Assembly (NCBI GenBank): GCA_039800325.1
Contig: JBDLQY010000124.1
Coordinates: 83,243 to 147,242 of the forward strand
Origin: SYIM01 sp039800325
Lineage (GTDB): Bacteria > Pseudomonadota > Gammaproteobacteria > Burkholderiales > Burkholderiaceae_E
Length of the DNA stretch: 64,000 nt
Reading direction: 5' to 3'
Part shown: positions 32,962 to 41,330 of the stretch, piece by piece
How positions within the stretch are numbered: the stretch's first letter is position 1
Layout of the letters: each line of letters starts with the position of its first letter
Made by a program: the position numbers and the translations under genes
Notes under the pieces: generated by a model
Databases searched by the model: none
Told to the model about the DNA's origin: nothing
The model's input: the letters and a program-made list of their open reading frames with translations, nothing else

Positions 32962-34694
32962 CGCGGTACCCCTGCCTGCTGACCTGCGCTTGGCCCGGCG
33001 TCTGCGGCATTGTCACGGCCCGAATCGGTGTAGCCCAGTGCTGCGTCGCGGGCCAGCCTGGCAGGGTCTCGCCGGGCGGCGTCGCCCCAACCTCCGCCGC
33101 CAGGTGTGAGCAGACGCACTCGTTCGCCGCGTTTGATGCGGATGCCGCGCATCTTTGACACCATGGGTGGGCGCAGCCACTGCCCCTCGTTCTCATACTC
33201 GAACACGTTAGCCCTGGCATCGCCGCCACCGGCAATACCTTTTGGTGGCGAGCGGCCACGCTCACCGAAAATGAAAACCTCGGCACTATCTTCGAGCAGT
33301 TCGATTTCGTAAATGGCCCCGAGTCCACCCCGGTACTCTCCGGCGCCGGCCGAGCCGTCGCGCAGGGCCCACTGAGTGAATCGAACCGGGTAGGCGGCTT
33401 CGAGAATTTCAAGTGGCGGTATGGTGGCAGTAGAGATCGGCGCATTGCCGTGCGACAGGCCGTCTCCCTCGCTGTGGCCGCCATGACCCCCACCAAAAAA
33501 GCTGAACATCACCCAGCGCTGACCTTTGCGACGCGGATCACTGCGGTGTCCCGCGATCGACAGTGCATTGATGGTGCCGTATGCATGGGCGACCGCCCGT
33601 TTGGGATCGGCTTGCGCAGTGGCGCTGAAGACCACATCGATCATGCGCAGAATGGTCTCGGTATAGCCACCCACCGGGCGAGGGCGCGCCGCGGTAATGA
33701 GCATGCCATCGGGCATGATGAACTTCACGGCATCGAGCACGCCAGCGTTGGCCGGCACATCCGGAAAGACATGCTTGAGCGCAACGTAGCAGGCCGCCAC
33801 CGCAGTTGCCCGCGAGATATTGACGGGGCCAGCACACTGTGGCGAGGTGCGCGAGAAGTCGAGCGTGAGCTGGTCGCCCTCGATGGTCATATCGAGGGCA
33901 ATCGTGAGCAGCTCGTCCGTGACGCCGTCATTATCGAGCACGTCGCTGAAGCTATACCGGCCATCGGGCAGTTCGCGCACGTGCGAGCGCATCAGACGCT
34001 CAGCGCGAGCGCGCAGTTCGGCAAGTGCCTGCTCGATACGGGTATCGCCCACTTCATCGAGCAAGTCGGCCAGACGGCGGGCACCCAGCTCGAGGGCGGC
34101 CAACTGTCCGTTGAGATCGCCCCACATGCTGTCGGGAAGTCGCGTATTGGCCCGCAGAATGGCCAATACGTCTTCATCCATCTGATGATTGCGCACGATA
34201 CGCACGGGCGGGATCTGTACGGCTTCCTGCCAGCATTCGGTAGCGGCCGGATTGTAGTTACCGGGGACGGCGCCACCCACATCGTGCCAGTGTGCTGCCG
34301 ACGCCAGAAAGCAGAACAGGTGACCCTTGCGATAGACCGGCCGCACCAGTTTGAAATCGCTGGCGTGTGTGCCGCCCTCGTAGGGGTCGTTAAAGAGCCA
34401 GACGTCGCCATCGCGCATGCCGCCACGAGACCCGGCAGCGGCCATGGCCGCGCGTACGGCGAAGGACATGGCACCGACAAAGACGGGTAATCCTGATTTG
34501 CCCTGTACCAGCGTATCGCCCGTGCGCGCGTCGTACAAACCGTGGCAGGCGTCGTGGGCCTCGGCGATGATGGGATTAAAGGCCGTGCGGTAAAGCGTGG
34601 CGTCCATTTCGTCGGCCACCTGCTCGAGTCGACCCTTGAGTACTGCCAGGGTAACTGCGTCCAGAGAAGGTAATGCTGAGCTTGAATCAGGCAT
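32958..34694 (-). CDS. hyuB: Hydantoinase/oxoprolinase subunit B (HyuB)
   Basis: 578 residues from ATG 34694, the usual length and start (MPDSSSALPSLDAVTLAVLKG); the frame is open upstream only because it overlaps the LeuD-like gene, whose stop lies 8 nt inside. Marks: YDARTGDTLVQG, WLFNDPYEGGTHASDFKLV, HWHDVGGAVPGNYNPAATE, GAGEYRGGLGAIYEIELLED, RLLTPGGGGWGDAARRDP. With HyuA it forms an ATP-dependent cyclic amidase or carboxylase. No ribosome site is obvious, so translation probably depends on coupling to the upstream gene. Confidence 0.92.
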   Translation of the reverse strand: MPDSSSALPSLDAVTLAVLKGRLEQVADEMDATLYRTAFNPIIAEAHDACHGLYDARTGDTLVQGKSGLPVFVGAMSFAVRAAMAAAGSRGGMRDGDVWLFNDPYEGGTHASDFKLVRPVYRKGHLFCFLASAAHWHDVGGAVPGNYNPAATECWQEAVQIPPVRIVRNHQMDEDVLAILRANTRLPDSMWGDLNGQLAALELGARRLADLLDEVGDTRIEQALAELRARAERLMRSHVRELPDGRYSFSDVLDNDGVTDELLTIALDMTIEGDQLTLDFSRTSPQCAGPVNISRATAVAACYVALKHVFPDVPANAGVLDAVKFIMPDGMLITAARPRPVGGYTETILRMIDVVFSATAQADPKRAVAHAYGTINALSIAGHRSDPRRKGQRWVMFSFFGGGHGGHSEGDGLSHGNAPISTATIPPLEILEAAYPVRFTQWALRDGSAGAGEYRGGLGAIYEIELLEDSAEVFIFGERGRSPPKGIAGGGDARANVFEYENEGQWLRPPMVSKMRGIRIKRGERVRLLTPGGGGWGDAARRDPARLARDAALGYTDSGRDNAADAGPSAGQQAGVPR

Positions 34695-35205
34695 GGGAGG
34701 GGCGCGTGTAGCGTTGTTTAAGGAGTTGCAGTAGGCCCCCCGCGCGAACCATGTCGTACAGGAAGCCAGGAATGGGAGCGCATTGAAGTACCCGCCCGTC
34801 AGGACCTTGCAGACGCGGCGGTCCGGATTCGGGATCAAACGAAATCTGCCAGTGCTCGCCCTCAGTCATTGACTGGGCTTCGTTACAGGTGAGCAGCAGC
34901 AGGCCCAGGTTGAAGGCATTGCGAAAAAACAGTCCGCTGTAAGAGGGCGCCACCACAGCGGCCAGGCCGAGTTCGCGCAGAGCACCGGCCGCCTGCTCGC
35001 GCGATGAGCCGATGCCGAAGTTTGGGCCGGCCACCAGCAGGTCGCCTGATGAGACGCCTGAGGCGAAGTCAGGGCGCACGGCCTCAAGACAATGCTGTGC
35101 GATAACGTCAATGCCGTGTTTCATCCAGGCACCGGGCGCCAGCACGTCGGTATCGATGTCAGCACCCACCCGCCACACACGGCCGGTCGCTCTATCAGTG
35201 CTCAT
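34687..35205 (-). CDS. Aconitase-superfamily small subunit, LeuD-like
   Basis: 172 residues, the size of LeuD of the archaeal/HACN-like type. Swivelling domain: VGADIDTDVLAPGAWMK, DLLVAGPNFGIGSSREQAAGALRELGLAAVVAPSYSGLFFRNAFNLGL; the GIGSSREQA loop carries the Ser-Arg pair that contacts substrate. Overlaps both neighbours (4 nt with the large subunit, 8 nt with hyuB). It partners the LeuC-like protein as a hydratase/isomerase of a hydroxy di- or tricarboxylate. It lies outside any leucine operon (no leuA or leuB), so a catabolic hydratase is more likely than leucine synthesis. Confidence 0.85.
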   Translation of the reverse strand: MSTDRATGRVWRVGADIDTDVLAPGAWMKHGIDVIAQHCLEAVRPDFASGVSSGDLLVAGPNFGIGSSREQAAGALRELGLAAVVAPSYSGLFFRNAFNLGLLLLTCNEAQSMTEGEHWQISFDPESGPPRLQGPDGRVLQCAPIPGFLYDMVRAGGLLQLLKQRYTRPSHA

Positions 35206-36497
35206 CCCAGCACCTCGCGAGGGTCGGTGATGCGGCCGCGCAGGGCCGATGCTGCTACGGTGTAGGGCGAACCCAGATAAACCTGAACGCTGGCTGGACC
35301 CATGCGGCCACGAAAGTTACGGGCTGTACTCGAAATAACCGTGCTGTCGGCATCGAATACGCCGCCGTAGCCAGCACAGGCACCACAGCTGTTGGCCAGA
35401 ACCTGCGCACCGGCATCGGTCAGCACCGTCATCACGCCTTCAGCCTGCGCCTGCTGCTGTTCACGCAGACTGGCTGGTGCGACCATCAGCCGTACACCAG
35501 GCGCCACCTTGCGCCCGCGCAGCACCTGGGCAGCGGCCCGGAGGTCTTCAAGCTTAGCGCCGGTGCAGGCACCGATATAGGCGATGTCCAGCTTGACCTG
35601 ATTAAAGTCTGTGACCGGTGCCGAACGGGCGGGACTGAAGGGCGCTGCAACTTGTGGCGCCAGACGGTCGGCCAGGAATTCATGCTGCGTCAGCGGCGCG
35701 TCGTCGTCTGTATGCCATTGTTCCCAGCCCTCAAGTTGCTGAGGGGTGACGCCCGCCGCCGTCAGATAGTCCACCGTAGTCTGGTCCGCCGCGATCAGTC
35801 CAACCTGAGCGCCCAGCTCTGCACTCATATTGGACAAGGTCATACGCTCCTGCATCGAGAGGGCCCGTACCGCAGACCCGGCAAATTCAACGGCCTGATA
35901 CTCACCGCCGTTCATGCCGAAGCGAGCAATCATGTGCAGCATCATGTCTTTGGCGCTGACGCCGGGCTGCAGATGGCCCTGCCAGGCCATGCGAATAGTG
36001 CGCGGAACCTGCACCCAGATTTCACCGGTGACAACCACGCCCAGCATTTCGGTGGCACCGATGCCAAACATATAGCTGGCAAAGGCGCCTCCTGTCGGCG
36101 AATGGGAGTCTCCACCCACGCAGAACATGCCAGGCCTGAGGTGACCGCGCTCAGGCAGCACCACATGACAGATGCCCTCGCTATCGATGACATTGGCCTG
36201 TGGTAAGGCCCATTCCCGGGCGGCCTCACGAGCGATGCGAACGATACGACGCGACTCATCATCCTGCTCGGGTACATAGTGGTCCATGACCAGCACGAGG
36301 CGCGAGGGGTCTTTGGGGCCAACCCCCAACTCCGCCAGCATGGGCTTGAGGCGGCGTGGCCCGGATGAGTCGTGAAACATGGCCAGATCGACCGCGCAGG
36401 TGACAAGCTCGCCAACGGTCACGGCGGTTTTACCCGTGGCGCGGGCGATCAGCTTTTGAGCGAGCGTCTGGGGCTGTTTCTCAACGACCTGCATCAT
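35202..36497 (-). CDS. Aconitase-superfamily large subunit, LeuC-like
   Basis: 431 residues, typical of the short LeuC/HACN type. The 4Fe-4S ligands are visible: Cys in YIGACTGAKLEDLR, and Cys-x-x-Cys in SCGACAGYGG. Other marks: MDHYVPEQDD, GDSHSPTGGAFASYMFGIG, ATGKTAVTVGELV. Three ATG codons (36500, 36497, 36494) lie 2, 5 and 8 nt after GGAG; the middle one is chosen. The start overlaps the end of the GntR gene, showing co-transcription. The family covers isopropylmalate isomerase, homoaconitase and dimethylmaleate or citraconate-type hydratases; here probably a catabolic hydratase. Confidence 0.85.
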   Translation of the reverse strand: MMQVVEKQPQTLAQKLIARATGKTAVTVGELVTCAVDLAMFHDSSGPRRLKPMLAELGVGPKDPSRLVLVMDHYVPEQDDESRRIVRIAREAAREWALPQANVIDSEGICHVVLPERGHLRPGMFCVGGDSHSPTGGAFASYMFGIGATEMLGVVVTGEIWVQVPRTIRMAWQGHLQPGVSAKDMMLHMIARFGMNGGEYQAVEFAGSAVRALSMQERMTLSNMSAELGAQVGLIAADQTTVDYLTAAGVTPQQLEGWEQWHTDDDAPLTQHEFLADRLAPQVAAPFSPARSAPVTDFNQVKLDIAYIGACTGAKLEDLRAAAQVLRGRKVAPGVRLMVAPASLREQQQAQAEGVMTVLTDAGAQVLANSCGACAGYGGVFDADSTVISSTARNFRGRMGPASVQVYLGSPYTVAASALRGRITDPREVLG

Positions 36498-37284
36498 CAT
36501 CGCTCCAGATCGAAGCCCGTACCTGTCCGCTGCTCGAAATGTCCAGGTGGTAGGCATAGCGCTCGGGTCGGTACAGGCCATGCAGCCACTGAACGGGTCG
36601 ATCTTCCTGGTCGTAGACCACGCGTTCGACCTCAAGCAGCGCACTGCCAACAGCAATATCGAGGTGAGTGGCGACCTGGGAATCAGCCTGGCGGGCACTG
36701 ACTGTTTGATAGGTTCGTCCAGGCTTAATGCCTTGCTGGGCAATCAGTTCAAGCAGTGGGTGCCTGCGAAGATCGTCCCGACGGGGACGCTGCAGCACCG
36801 ACTGGGGTACGTAGGCCGTTATAAGCGAGACCGCCTCACGTCCCATGCTGCGAACGCGCACGACCTTCCAGACGCGCGCGTCATCGGGCAGGGCCAAAGC
36901 TTTGCCTATTGCTGCAGGCGCCGACTGCAGGCTGAGTTCAACGAGCCGCACGCTTGTGCGCCGGCTGGTCTGGACAATGCTGTCCATCAAGCCAGTGAGT
37001 CGTCCGCCAGAAGATTCAGAGCTGTCGCCAGTGTCAATTCTGTCGCGCTTGATCGGACGGGTGCCACGACCTGGCTCGCGACGGATGAGCTGCTCGTCGG
37101 CTAAGTGCTGAAGTGCCCGTCGGACGGTGACGCGACCGACGCCAAAGTCTTGCGCCAGGCGAATTTCGGACGGCATGCCAGCGTCGAAACGGCCGTCAAG
37201 AAGCTGCTCGCGTAGCACCAAATAAACCCGGTGGTACTTGGGAAGCGGCATTTCGACGGAGGTGATAGACGTAATACCAGGCAT
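36481..37284 (-). CDS. GntR-family regulator with UTRA domain (HutC type)
   Basis: About 267 residues from ATG 37284. Winged helix: YHRVYLVLREQLLDGRFDAGM, SEIRLAQDFGVGRVTVRRALQHLADEQLIRREPGRGT; a C-terminal UTRA domain follows (about 100-260; VRVRSMGREAVSLITAYVP, VGSALLEVERVVYDQEDRPVQW). The frame is open to 37440, but residues before 37284 are unlike the family and would cover the dyad at 37298-37317. ATG 37251 is another possible start; none has a strong ribosome site. It is the first gene of the region B operon and divergent from the PrpD gene, so probably controls both through the dyad. Confidence 0.85.
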   Translation of the reverse strand: MPGITSITSVEMPLPKYHRVYLVLREQLLDGRFDAGMPSEIRLAQDFGVGRVTVRRALQHLADEQLIRREPGRGTRPIKRDRIDTGDSSESSGGRLTGLMDSIVQTSRRTSVRLVELSLQSAPAAIGKALALPDDARVWKVVRVRSMGREAVSLITAYVPQSVLQRPRRDDLRRHPLLELIAQQGIKPGRTYQTVSARQADSQVATHLDIAVGSALLEVERVVYDQEDRPVQWLHGLYRPERYAYHLDISSSGQVRASIWSDDDAGR

Positions 37285-37297
37285 ATCAGGCAATGGA

Positions 37298-37317
37298 TCT
37301 ATTGATGGAACAATAGA
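37298..37317. promoter_or_regulatory. Candidate GntR/UTRA operator
   Basis: Perfect inverted repeat TCTATTG (37298-37304) and CAATAGA (37311-37317) with a 6-bp spacer, just upstream of the GntR start at 37284 and between it and the divergent PrpD gene. Position and symmetry suit an autoregulatory operator. The sequence does not match a motif I can name. Confidence 0.45.
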
Positions 37318-37453
37318 GCTGCGAGCGTTAAGATCAGGTCGGAGGATGAGCGTGTCAAAGACTGCTGTCAACAATGGCCCCTCAGCCGGGTCCAGAGCAC
37401 TTTGGCAGACTTTAAGATCTAGTGGAGCCACTGCATTCACGGAGCTTTAGAGC

Positions 37454-38839
37454 ATGAAAGACAGCACGCAGCAATTGAGCGAATTTTTTTCTGCCCTTCA
37501 GTTTTCCGACCTTCCCGCCTCAGTGACAGAACAACTGTCATGGGTGCTCGCCGACACCACGGCGGCCATCGTCGCAGGGTCCGCTGAACCCGAAGTGCTA
37601 AGCCTAAGCCGACGGCTACGCCGCCACGCAGGCCCTGCGGTGCTGCCGGGGCAGGGACTGAGTGCCCAGCCCGATGTCGCTGCGTTGGTCAACGGCACGG
37701 CGGGCACTTTCCTCGAGATGGATGAAGGCAATCGCTTCTCCAGAGGGCACCCTGGCATTCATGTGATTCCGGCCGCGCTGGCCGTGTGCCAAGACCGGGG
37801 ACTTGCTGCCCAGCGGTTTTTGCTGGGTGTTCTTGCCGGATATGAAGTGGGTTCACGTATTGGCGCCGCCAGCAGGCTGCGCGGCGCTATGCATCCCCAC
37901 GGCACCTGGGGCACGGTGGGTGCGGCGGCGGCCTGCGCGCGCGCAGTTCAGCTGGCAGAGTCTTCATTTGCCGAGACCCTCAATATTGCCACCTCACTCA
38001 CCACTGCCAGTTCCAAACGCACCATGCTCGAGGGGGGGCTGGTGCGTAATGTGTATGCGGGGCTTGCCAATCGCAACGGTCTGCTCGCCCTTGACCTGGC
38101 TGAAAGCGGCTTTAGCGGCGAGCGTGCGGGCATCGCCTCGGTGTTCGGGCAGGTGGTTTCAGAGTCGCTTGATGAGATCGCCCTTGTTCGGGGCCTGGGC
38201 TCCGAATGGCATATCAATCAAAACTACTTCAAGCGGCACTCCTGCTGTCGCTACAACCACGGCACCCTCGATGCGCTCGACATGCTGGCTGATGCACAGG
38301 GCTTACCCGCGCCTGATCAGATCGAGCGAATCGAGGTCGCTACCTACAATCTTGCGGCCGAGCTCAGCGATCCTTCGCCGCGCAACACGCTGGCAGCCAA
38401 GTTCTCTGTGCCGTTTGCAGTGGCCACCCGAATCGTGCGTGGATCAAGTGGTTTGACCAGTTTTACCTGGGACGCGCTGCGCGATCCACAGACCCTGGCG
38501 CTCGCCGCGCGGGTGTCGGTACGCGAAGACCCCGCGATGACCCAAAGGCTGCCTCATGAGCGACCGGCACAGGTGCTCATTTACCTGCGCGATGGCAGTT
38601 GTCTGCAGGCGCAGGCGGGCGTCAATCGCGGCGACGATGCTTCGCCCTACACGCGTGCCGAGCTGCGTGCCAAGTTTCTTGAACTCACCGGACGAGTATG
38701 GCCAGCCGGGCACTGCGACGCCGTGCTCGAGGCCACGCTTGCGCTGGGGCGCGATCGGCCCGGCTCTCAGGCGGCAGCGCTGGCATGGTCTGAGTGGTGT
38801 CGGCTGTTGGCGCAAGCGCCGCGCGGGGGCGCTGCCTGA
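37454..38839 (+). CDS. MmgE/PrpD-family protein
   Basis: 461 residues. Family of 2-methylcitrate dehydratase and cis-aconitate decarboxylase. Marks: LADTTAAIVAGS near the start, LVNGTAGTFLEMDEGNRFSRGHPGIHVIPAALA, GYEVGSRIGAASRLR, HPHGTWGTVGAAAACARAV, NYFKRHSCCRYNHGTLDALD. A ribosome site GGAG lies before ATG 37454. It diverges from the GntR/LeuCD/HyuAB operon and likely shares its regulator; together with the LeuCD-like pair it gives two hydratase/dehydratase-type enzymes for one carboxylate. It is not in a prp operon, so propionate metabolism is unlikely. Confidence 0.88.
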   Translation: MKDSTQQLSEFFSALQFSDLPASVTEQLSWVLADTTAAIVAGSAEPEVLSLSRRLRRHAGPAVLPGQGLSAQPDVAALVNGTAGTFLEMDEGNRFSRGHPGIHVIPAALAVCQDRGLAAQRFLLGVLAGYEVGSRIGAASRLRGAMHPHGTWGTVGAAAACARAVQLAESSFAETLNIATSLTTASSKRTMLEGGLVRNVYAGLANRNGLLALDLAESGFSGERAGIASVFGQVVSESLDEIALVRGLGSEWHINQNYFKRHSCCRYNHGTLDALDMLADAQGLPAPDQIERIEVATYNLAAELSDPSPRNTLAAKFSVPFAVATRIVRGSSGLTSFTWDALRDPQTLALAARVSVREDPAMTQRLPHERPAQVLIYLRDGSCLQAQAGVNRGDDASPYTRAELRAKFLELTGRVWPAGHCDAVLEATLALGRDRPGSQAAALAWSEWCRLLAQAPRGGAA

Positions 38840-38856
38840 CGGCCCAAGCCAAACGC

Positions 38857-39624
38857 TTACGAGCGTAGCCCTGATTGGGCGGCCGCCAGCATCGTCTGCA
38901 ACATCTCGAGCCTGGGGTGCATGGGCGCAGGGTAGGCAGTGCTGCTGTGCGAGAGGCCCAGCGACAAAGCGGCCAGCGCCATCTGATAGCTGAGCGGTCC
39001 GGGATTAATCAGCGGTACGCTCAGCCGTGGCGCAAGCCAGGCGTGTGCCTGATGCATGGTGGTCGAGCCCAGAATCAGCACGTCGGCGCCATCGTCTTTA
39101 ACCGCGCGCTCAGCCGCCTGCTCAAGCAGCGGAAAAACGTCTTCTTCCTTGCCCGCCAAAAGCGCTTGATTATCGGGCGGTACTTCGATGGCCCGCACTG
39201 AGGCACATTTATGATGCATGCCCAGCTCATCGAGCGCTTTTTTATAGAGAGGCTTCCAGCGACTGGCCATCGTGATAATCGAGAAGCGATCACCCAGCAT
39301 CAGCGCGGCCAGCATTGAACACTTGCCGGGTCCAAAGACCGGAATTCTGAGGACCGAGCGCAGGGCGGCCACCCCGGAGTCGCTCATCGTGTCGATGCAT
39401 ACCGCGTGGTACCCCTGGTCGGCAGCTCGGCAGCCTGCCTCAAAGATAGACACATCGGCAAGCACGAAATCATGATGGCTGGAGTAGTTAGCGGGACCCG
39501 CCTTAACCGGACGGTAATCAAACAAAACATCGTCAGGAAGCTTGAGGCTGTCCAGTTGTGCCCGCCGCAATGCCAGATTTTCGTCTGACATGGCAAAGGG
39601 CACGATAACCAGAATGCGTTTCAC
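38857..39624 (-). CDS. Asp/Glu racemase-superfamily protein without catalytic cysteines
   Basis: 255 residues from GTG 39624, with AGGAG seven bases upstream. Fold marks: RILVIVPFAMSDENLALRR, VCIDTMSDSGVAALRSVLRIPVFGPGK, DVLILGSTTMHQAHAWLAPRLSVPLINPG. The superfamily (aspartate/hydantoin racemase, maleate isomerase) uses two cysteines; at the first position there is Asp-Thr-Met (IDTMSDSG) and at the second Ser (GSTTM). This matches a subgroup often labelled HupH-like, so a proton-swap racemase reaction by two thiols is unlikely. Last gene of the region C set, 20 nt after the UxaA-like gene; may be an isomerase or binding enzyme for the same sugar acid. Confidence 0.8.
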   Translation of the reverse strand: MKRILVIVPFAMSDENLALRRAQLDSLKLPDDVLFDYRPVKAGPANYSSHHDFVLADVSIFEAGCRAADQGYHAVCIDTMSDSGVAALRSVLRIPVFGPGKCSMLAALMLGDRFSIITMASRWKPLYKKALDELGMHHKCASVRAIEVPPDNQALLAGKEEDVFPLLEQAAERAVKDDGADVLILGSTTMHQAHAWLAPRLSVPLINPGPLSYQMALAALSLGLSHSSTAYPAPMHPRLEMLQTMLAAAQSGLRS

Positions 39625-39644
39625 GGCTTGACTCCTGTCTTGAC

Positions 39645-41174
39645 TCAGGACAACACGCCAATCTGCCAGGGGACGAATTCATTTTCGCCCACGCCCAGAG
39701 ACTCGCTGCAGGATTTTTCGCCAGACGCCACCCTCAGCATGAACTGAAAAATCTCTTCTCCCATTTCGTCCAGGGTGCGGGTACCGTCGATGACATCGCC
39801 ACAGTTGATATCCATGTCGCCGCGCATGCGTTTGAACATGGGCGTGTTGGTCGCCAGCTTGACCGTGGGCGCCGGGTATGAGCCAAAACATGAGCCGCGC
39901 CCGGTGGTAAAGAAGATCAGATTGGCACCGCCCGCAATCTGACCGGTCGCCGATACAGGGTCGTAGCCCGGGGTGTCCATGAACACAAAACCGTTTTCGC
40001 GCACCGGCTCTGCGTAGCGGTACACCTGCATAAGCCCGCTGGAGCCGCTTTTTTTGGCACCCCCCAGACTTTTCTCAAGGATGTTGGCGAGGCCGCCCGA
40101 GTGATTACCGGGCGAGACGTTGCCGTTAATCTGCGTATCACGTCCGCGGTTATATTCAAGCCACCAGTTCATGCGCTCGACCAGTTTTTCGCCCACTTCA
40201 CGCGAGCGAGCACGCGCGGTCAGGGTGTGCTCAACCCCATAAATTTCCGGAGTCTCTGAAAGGATGGCGGTTCCGCCATGCCGCACCAGAATATCGACTG
40301 CCTTGCCCAGAGCGGGATTGGCCGACAGACCCGAGAAACCATCGGAGCCACCGCACTGCAGACCCACCATGATGTGTTCGGCGCTGGCTGGCGCCCGCTC
40401 GAACTGGTTGGCCTGCTCGAGCATGTCTTTAACGTGGGCAATGCCCAGATCGATTGCCGCCTGGGTACCACCAGCCTCCTGCATGGTGATGGTGCGCAGC
40501 ATCTTCCCCGCGCTAAGGCCCTGCTCTTCGAAGAACCGGGCCAGGTTGTTGCGCTCGCAGCCCAGCGACACCACGACAGCACCAGCGATATTGGGATGAC
40601 GGATGGTGCCGGCCAGCGTTCGTCGCAATAACTCCATCGGCTCACCGCTCATTTCCATACCGCAGCCCTGGTCGTGCACGAACGCCACCACGCCGTCTAC
40701 ATTGGGATAGGCGTCGAGTGCGCCGTTCTTAAAATGCGCGGCGATGCGTCGTGCTACGGTTGCTGAGCAGTTCACGGTGATAAACACACCGATATAGTTG
40801 CGTGTGCCCACAGAGCCATCGGCTCGGTGATATCCCATGAAGCTTGCCCGCTCGTTGGCCGTCAGATATTGAGTGGGACGATAGTCGCGCGTAAATGCGT
40901 AGTCTTTTTCGACGGCATCGAAGCGCATGTTGTGGCTGTGTACCCAGCTGCCCGCTGGGATATCGCTGGCCGCATAGCCGATAGTGGTGTTGTACTTGAG
41001 TACGGCCTCGCCCGCGCGCAGCGCTCTGGCAGCGATCTTGTGCCCCATCGCCACGGCCTGCAGCGTCTGTGCGCCAATCTCGGCGATGTGGGTACCTTGT
41101 GGCACTTCTACCCGTGCGATCAGAACATTGTCGGCAGGGTCGAGGCGGATGACATGCGATAAAGCGGTATTCAT
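39645..41174 (-). CDS. UxaA/GarD-family altronate or galactarate-type dehydratase
   Basis: 509 residues. N-terminal SAF domain (about 10-95; VPQGTHIAEIGAQTLQAVAMGHKIA) joined to the D-galactarate dehydratase/altronate hydrolase domain: GYHRADGSVGTRNYIGVFITVNCSATVARRIA, FVHDQGCGM, NIAGAVVVSLGCERNN, GGSDGFSGLSANPALGKAVD, GRGSCFGSYPAPTVKLATNT. These iron-dependent enzymes dehydrate sugar acids to 2-keto-3-deoxy acids. It follows dctM after a 156-nt gap with a stem-loop, so it may have its own promoter. The TRAP cargo of region C may therefore be a sugar acid or related hydroxy acid. Confidence 0.9.
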   Translation of the reverse strand: MNTALSHVIRLDPADNVLIARVEVPQGTHIAEIGAQTLQAVAMGHKIAARALRAGEAVLKYNTTIGYAASDIPAGSWVHSHNMRFDAVEKDYAFTRDYRPTQYLTANERASFMGYHRADGSVGTRNYIGVFITVNCSATVARRIAAHFKNGALDAYPNVDGVVAFVHDQGCGMEMSGEPMELLRRTLAGTIRHPNIAGAVVVSLGCERNNLARFFEEQGLSAGKMLRTITMQEAGGTQAAIDLGIAHVKDMLEQANQFERAPASAEHIMVGLQCGGSDGFSGLSANPALGKAVDILVRHGGTAILSETPEIYGVEHTLTARARSREVGEKLVERMNWWLEYNRGRDTQINGNVSPGNHSGGLANILEKSLGGAKKSGSSGLMQVYRYAEPVRENGFVFMDTPGYDPVSATGQIAGGANLIFFTTGRGSCFGSYPAPTVKLATNTPMFKRMRGDMDINCGDVIDGTRTLDEMGEEIFQFMLRVASGEKSCSESLGVGENEFVPWQIGVLS

Positions 41175-41288
41175 GCTGGTGTTGTCCGATCAGTCGATGG
41201 TGGCGCCAGATTCGTTCACGATGCGTGTCCACAGCATCCATTCGTACTTCGGTAGCCGTGCAAATTTTCGTCTATTCAATGATACGCA

Positions 41289-41308
41289 AAGCAGGCCCAG
41301 GCCTGCTT
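41289..41308 (-). terminator. Stem-loop between dctM and the UxaA-like gene
   Basis: AAGCAGGCC (41289-41297) and GGCCTGCTT (41300-41308) pair perfectly with a 2-nt centre, 22 nt after the dctM stop on the minus strand. Only three T residues follow, so it is a weak terminator or attenuator that may separate the transport and dehydratase parts of region C. Confidence 0.5.
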
Positions 41309-41330
41309 ATGGTTCAAAAGTGCAGCGGGT

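Noticed and set aside
33450..34490. 346-residue plus-strand frame in hyuB
   Set aside because: Antisense to HyuB, which is full length and has all motifs.
34687..36497. Leucine biosynthesis leuCD
   Set aside because: No leuA or leuB nearby and the genes are fused by overlaps to a GntR gene and hyuBA; a catabolic hydratase is more likely.
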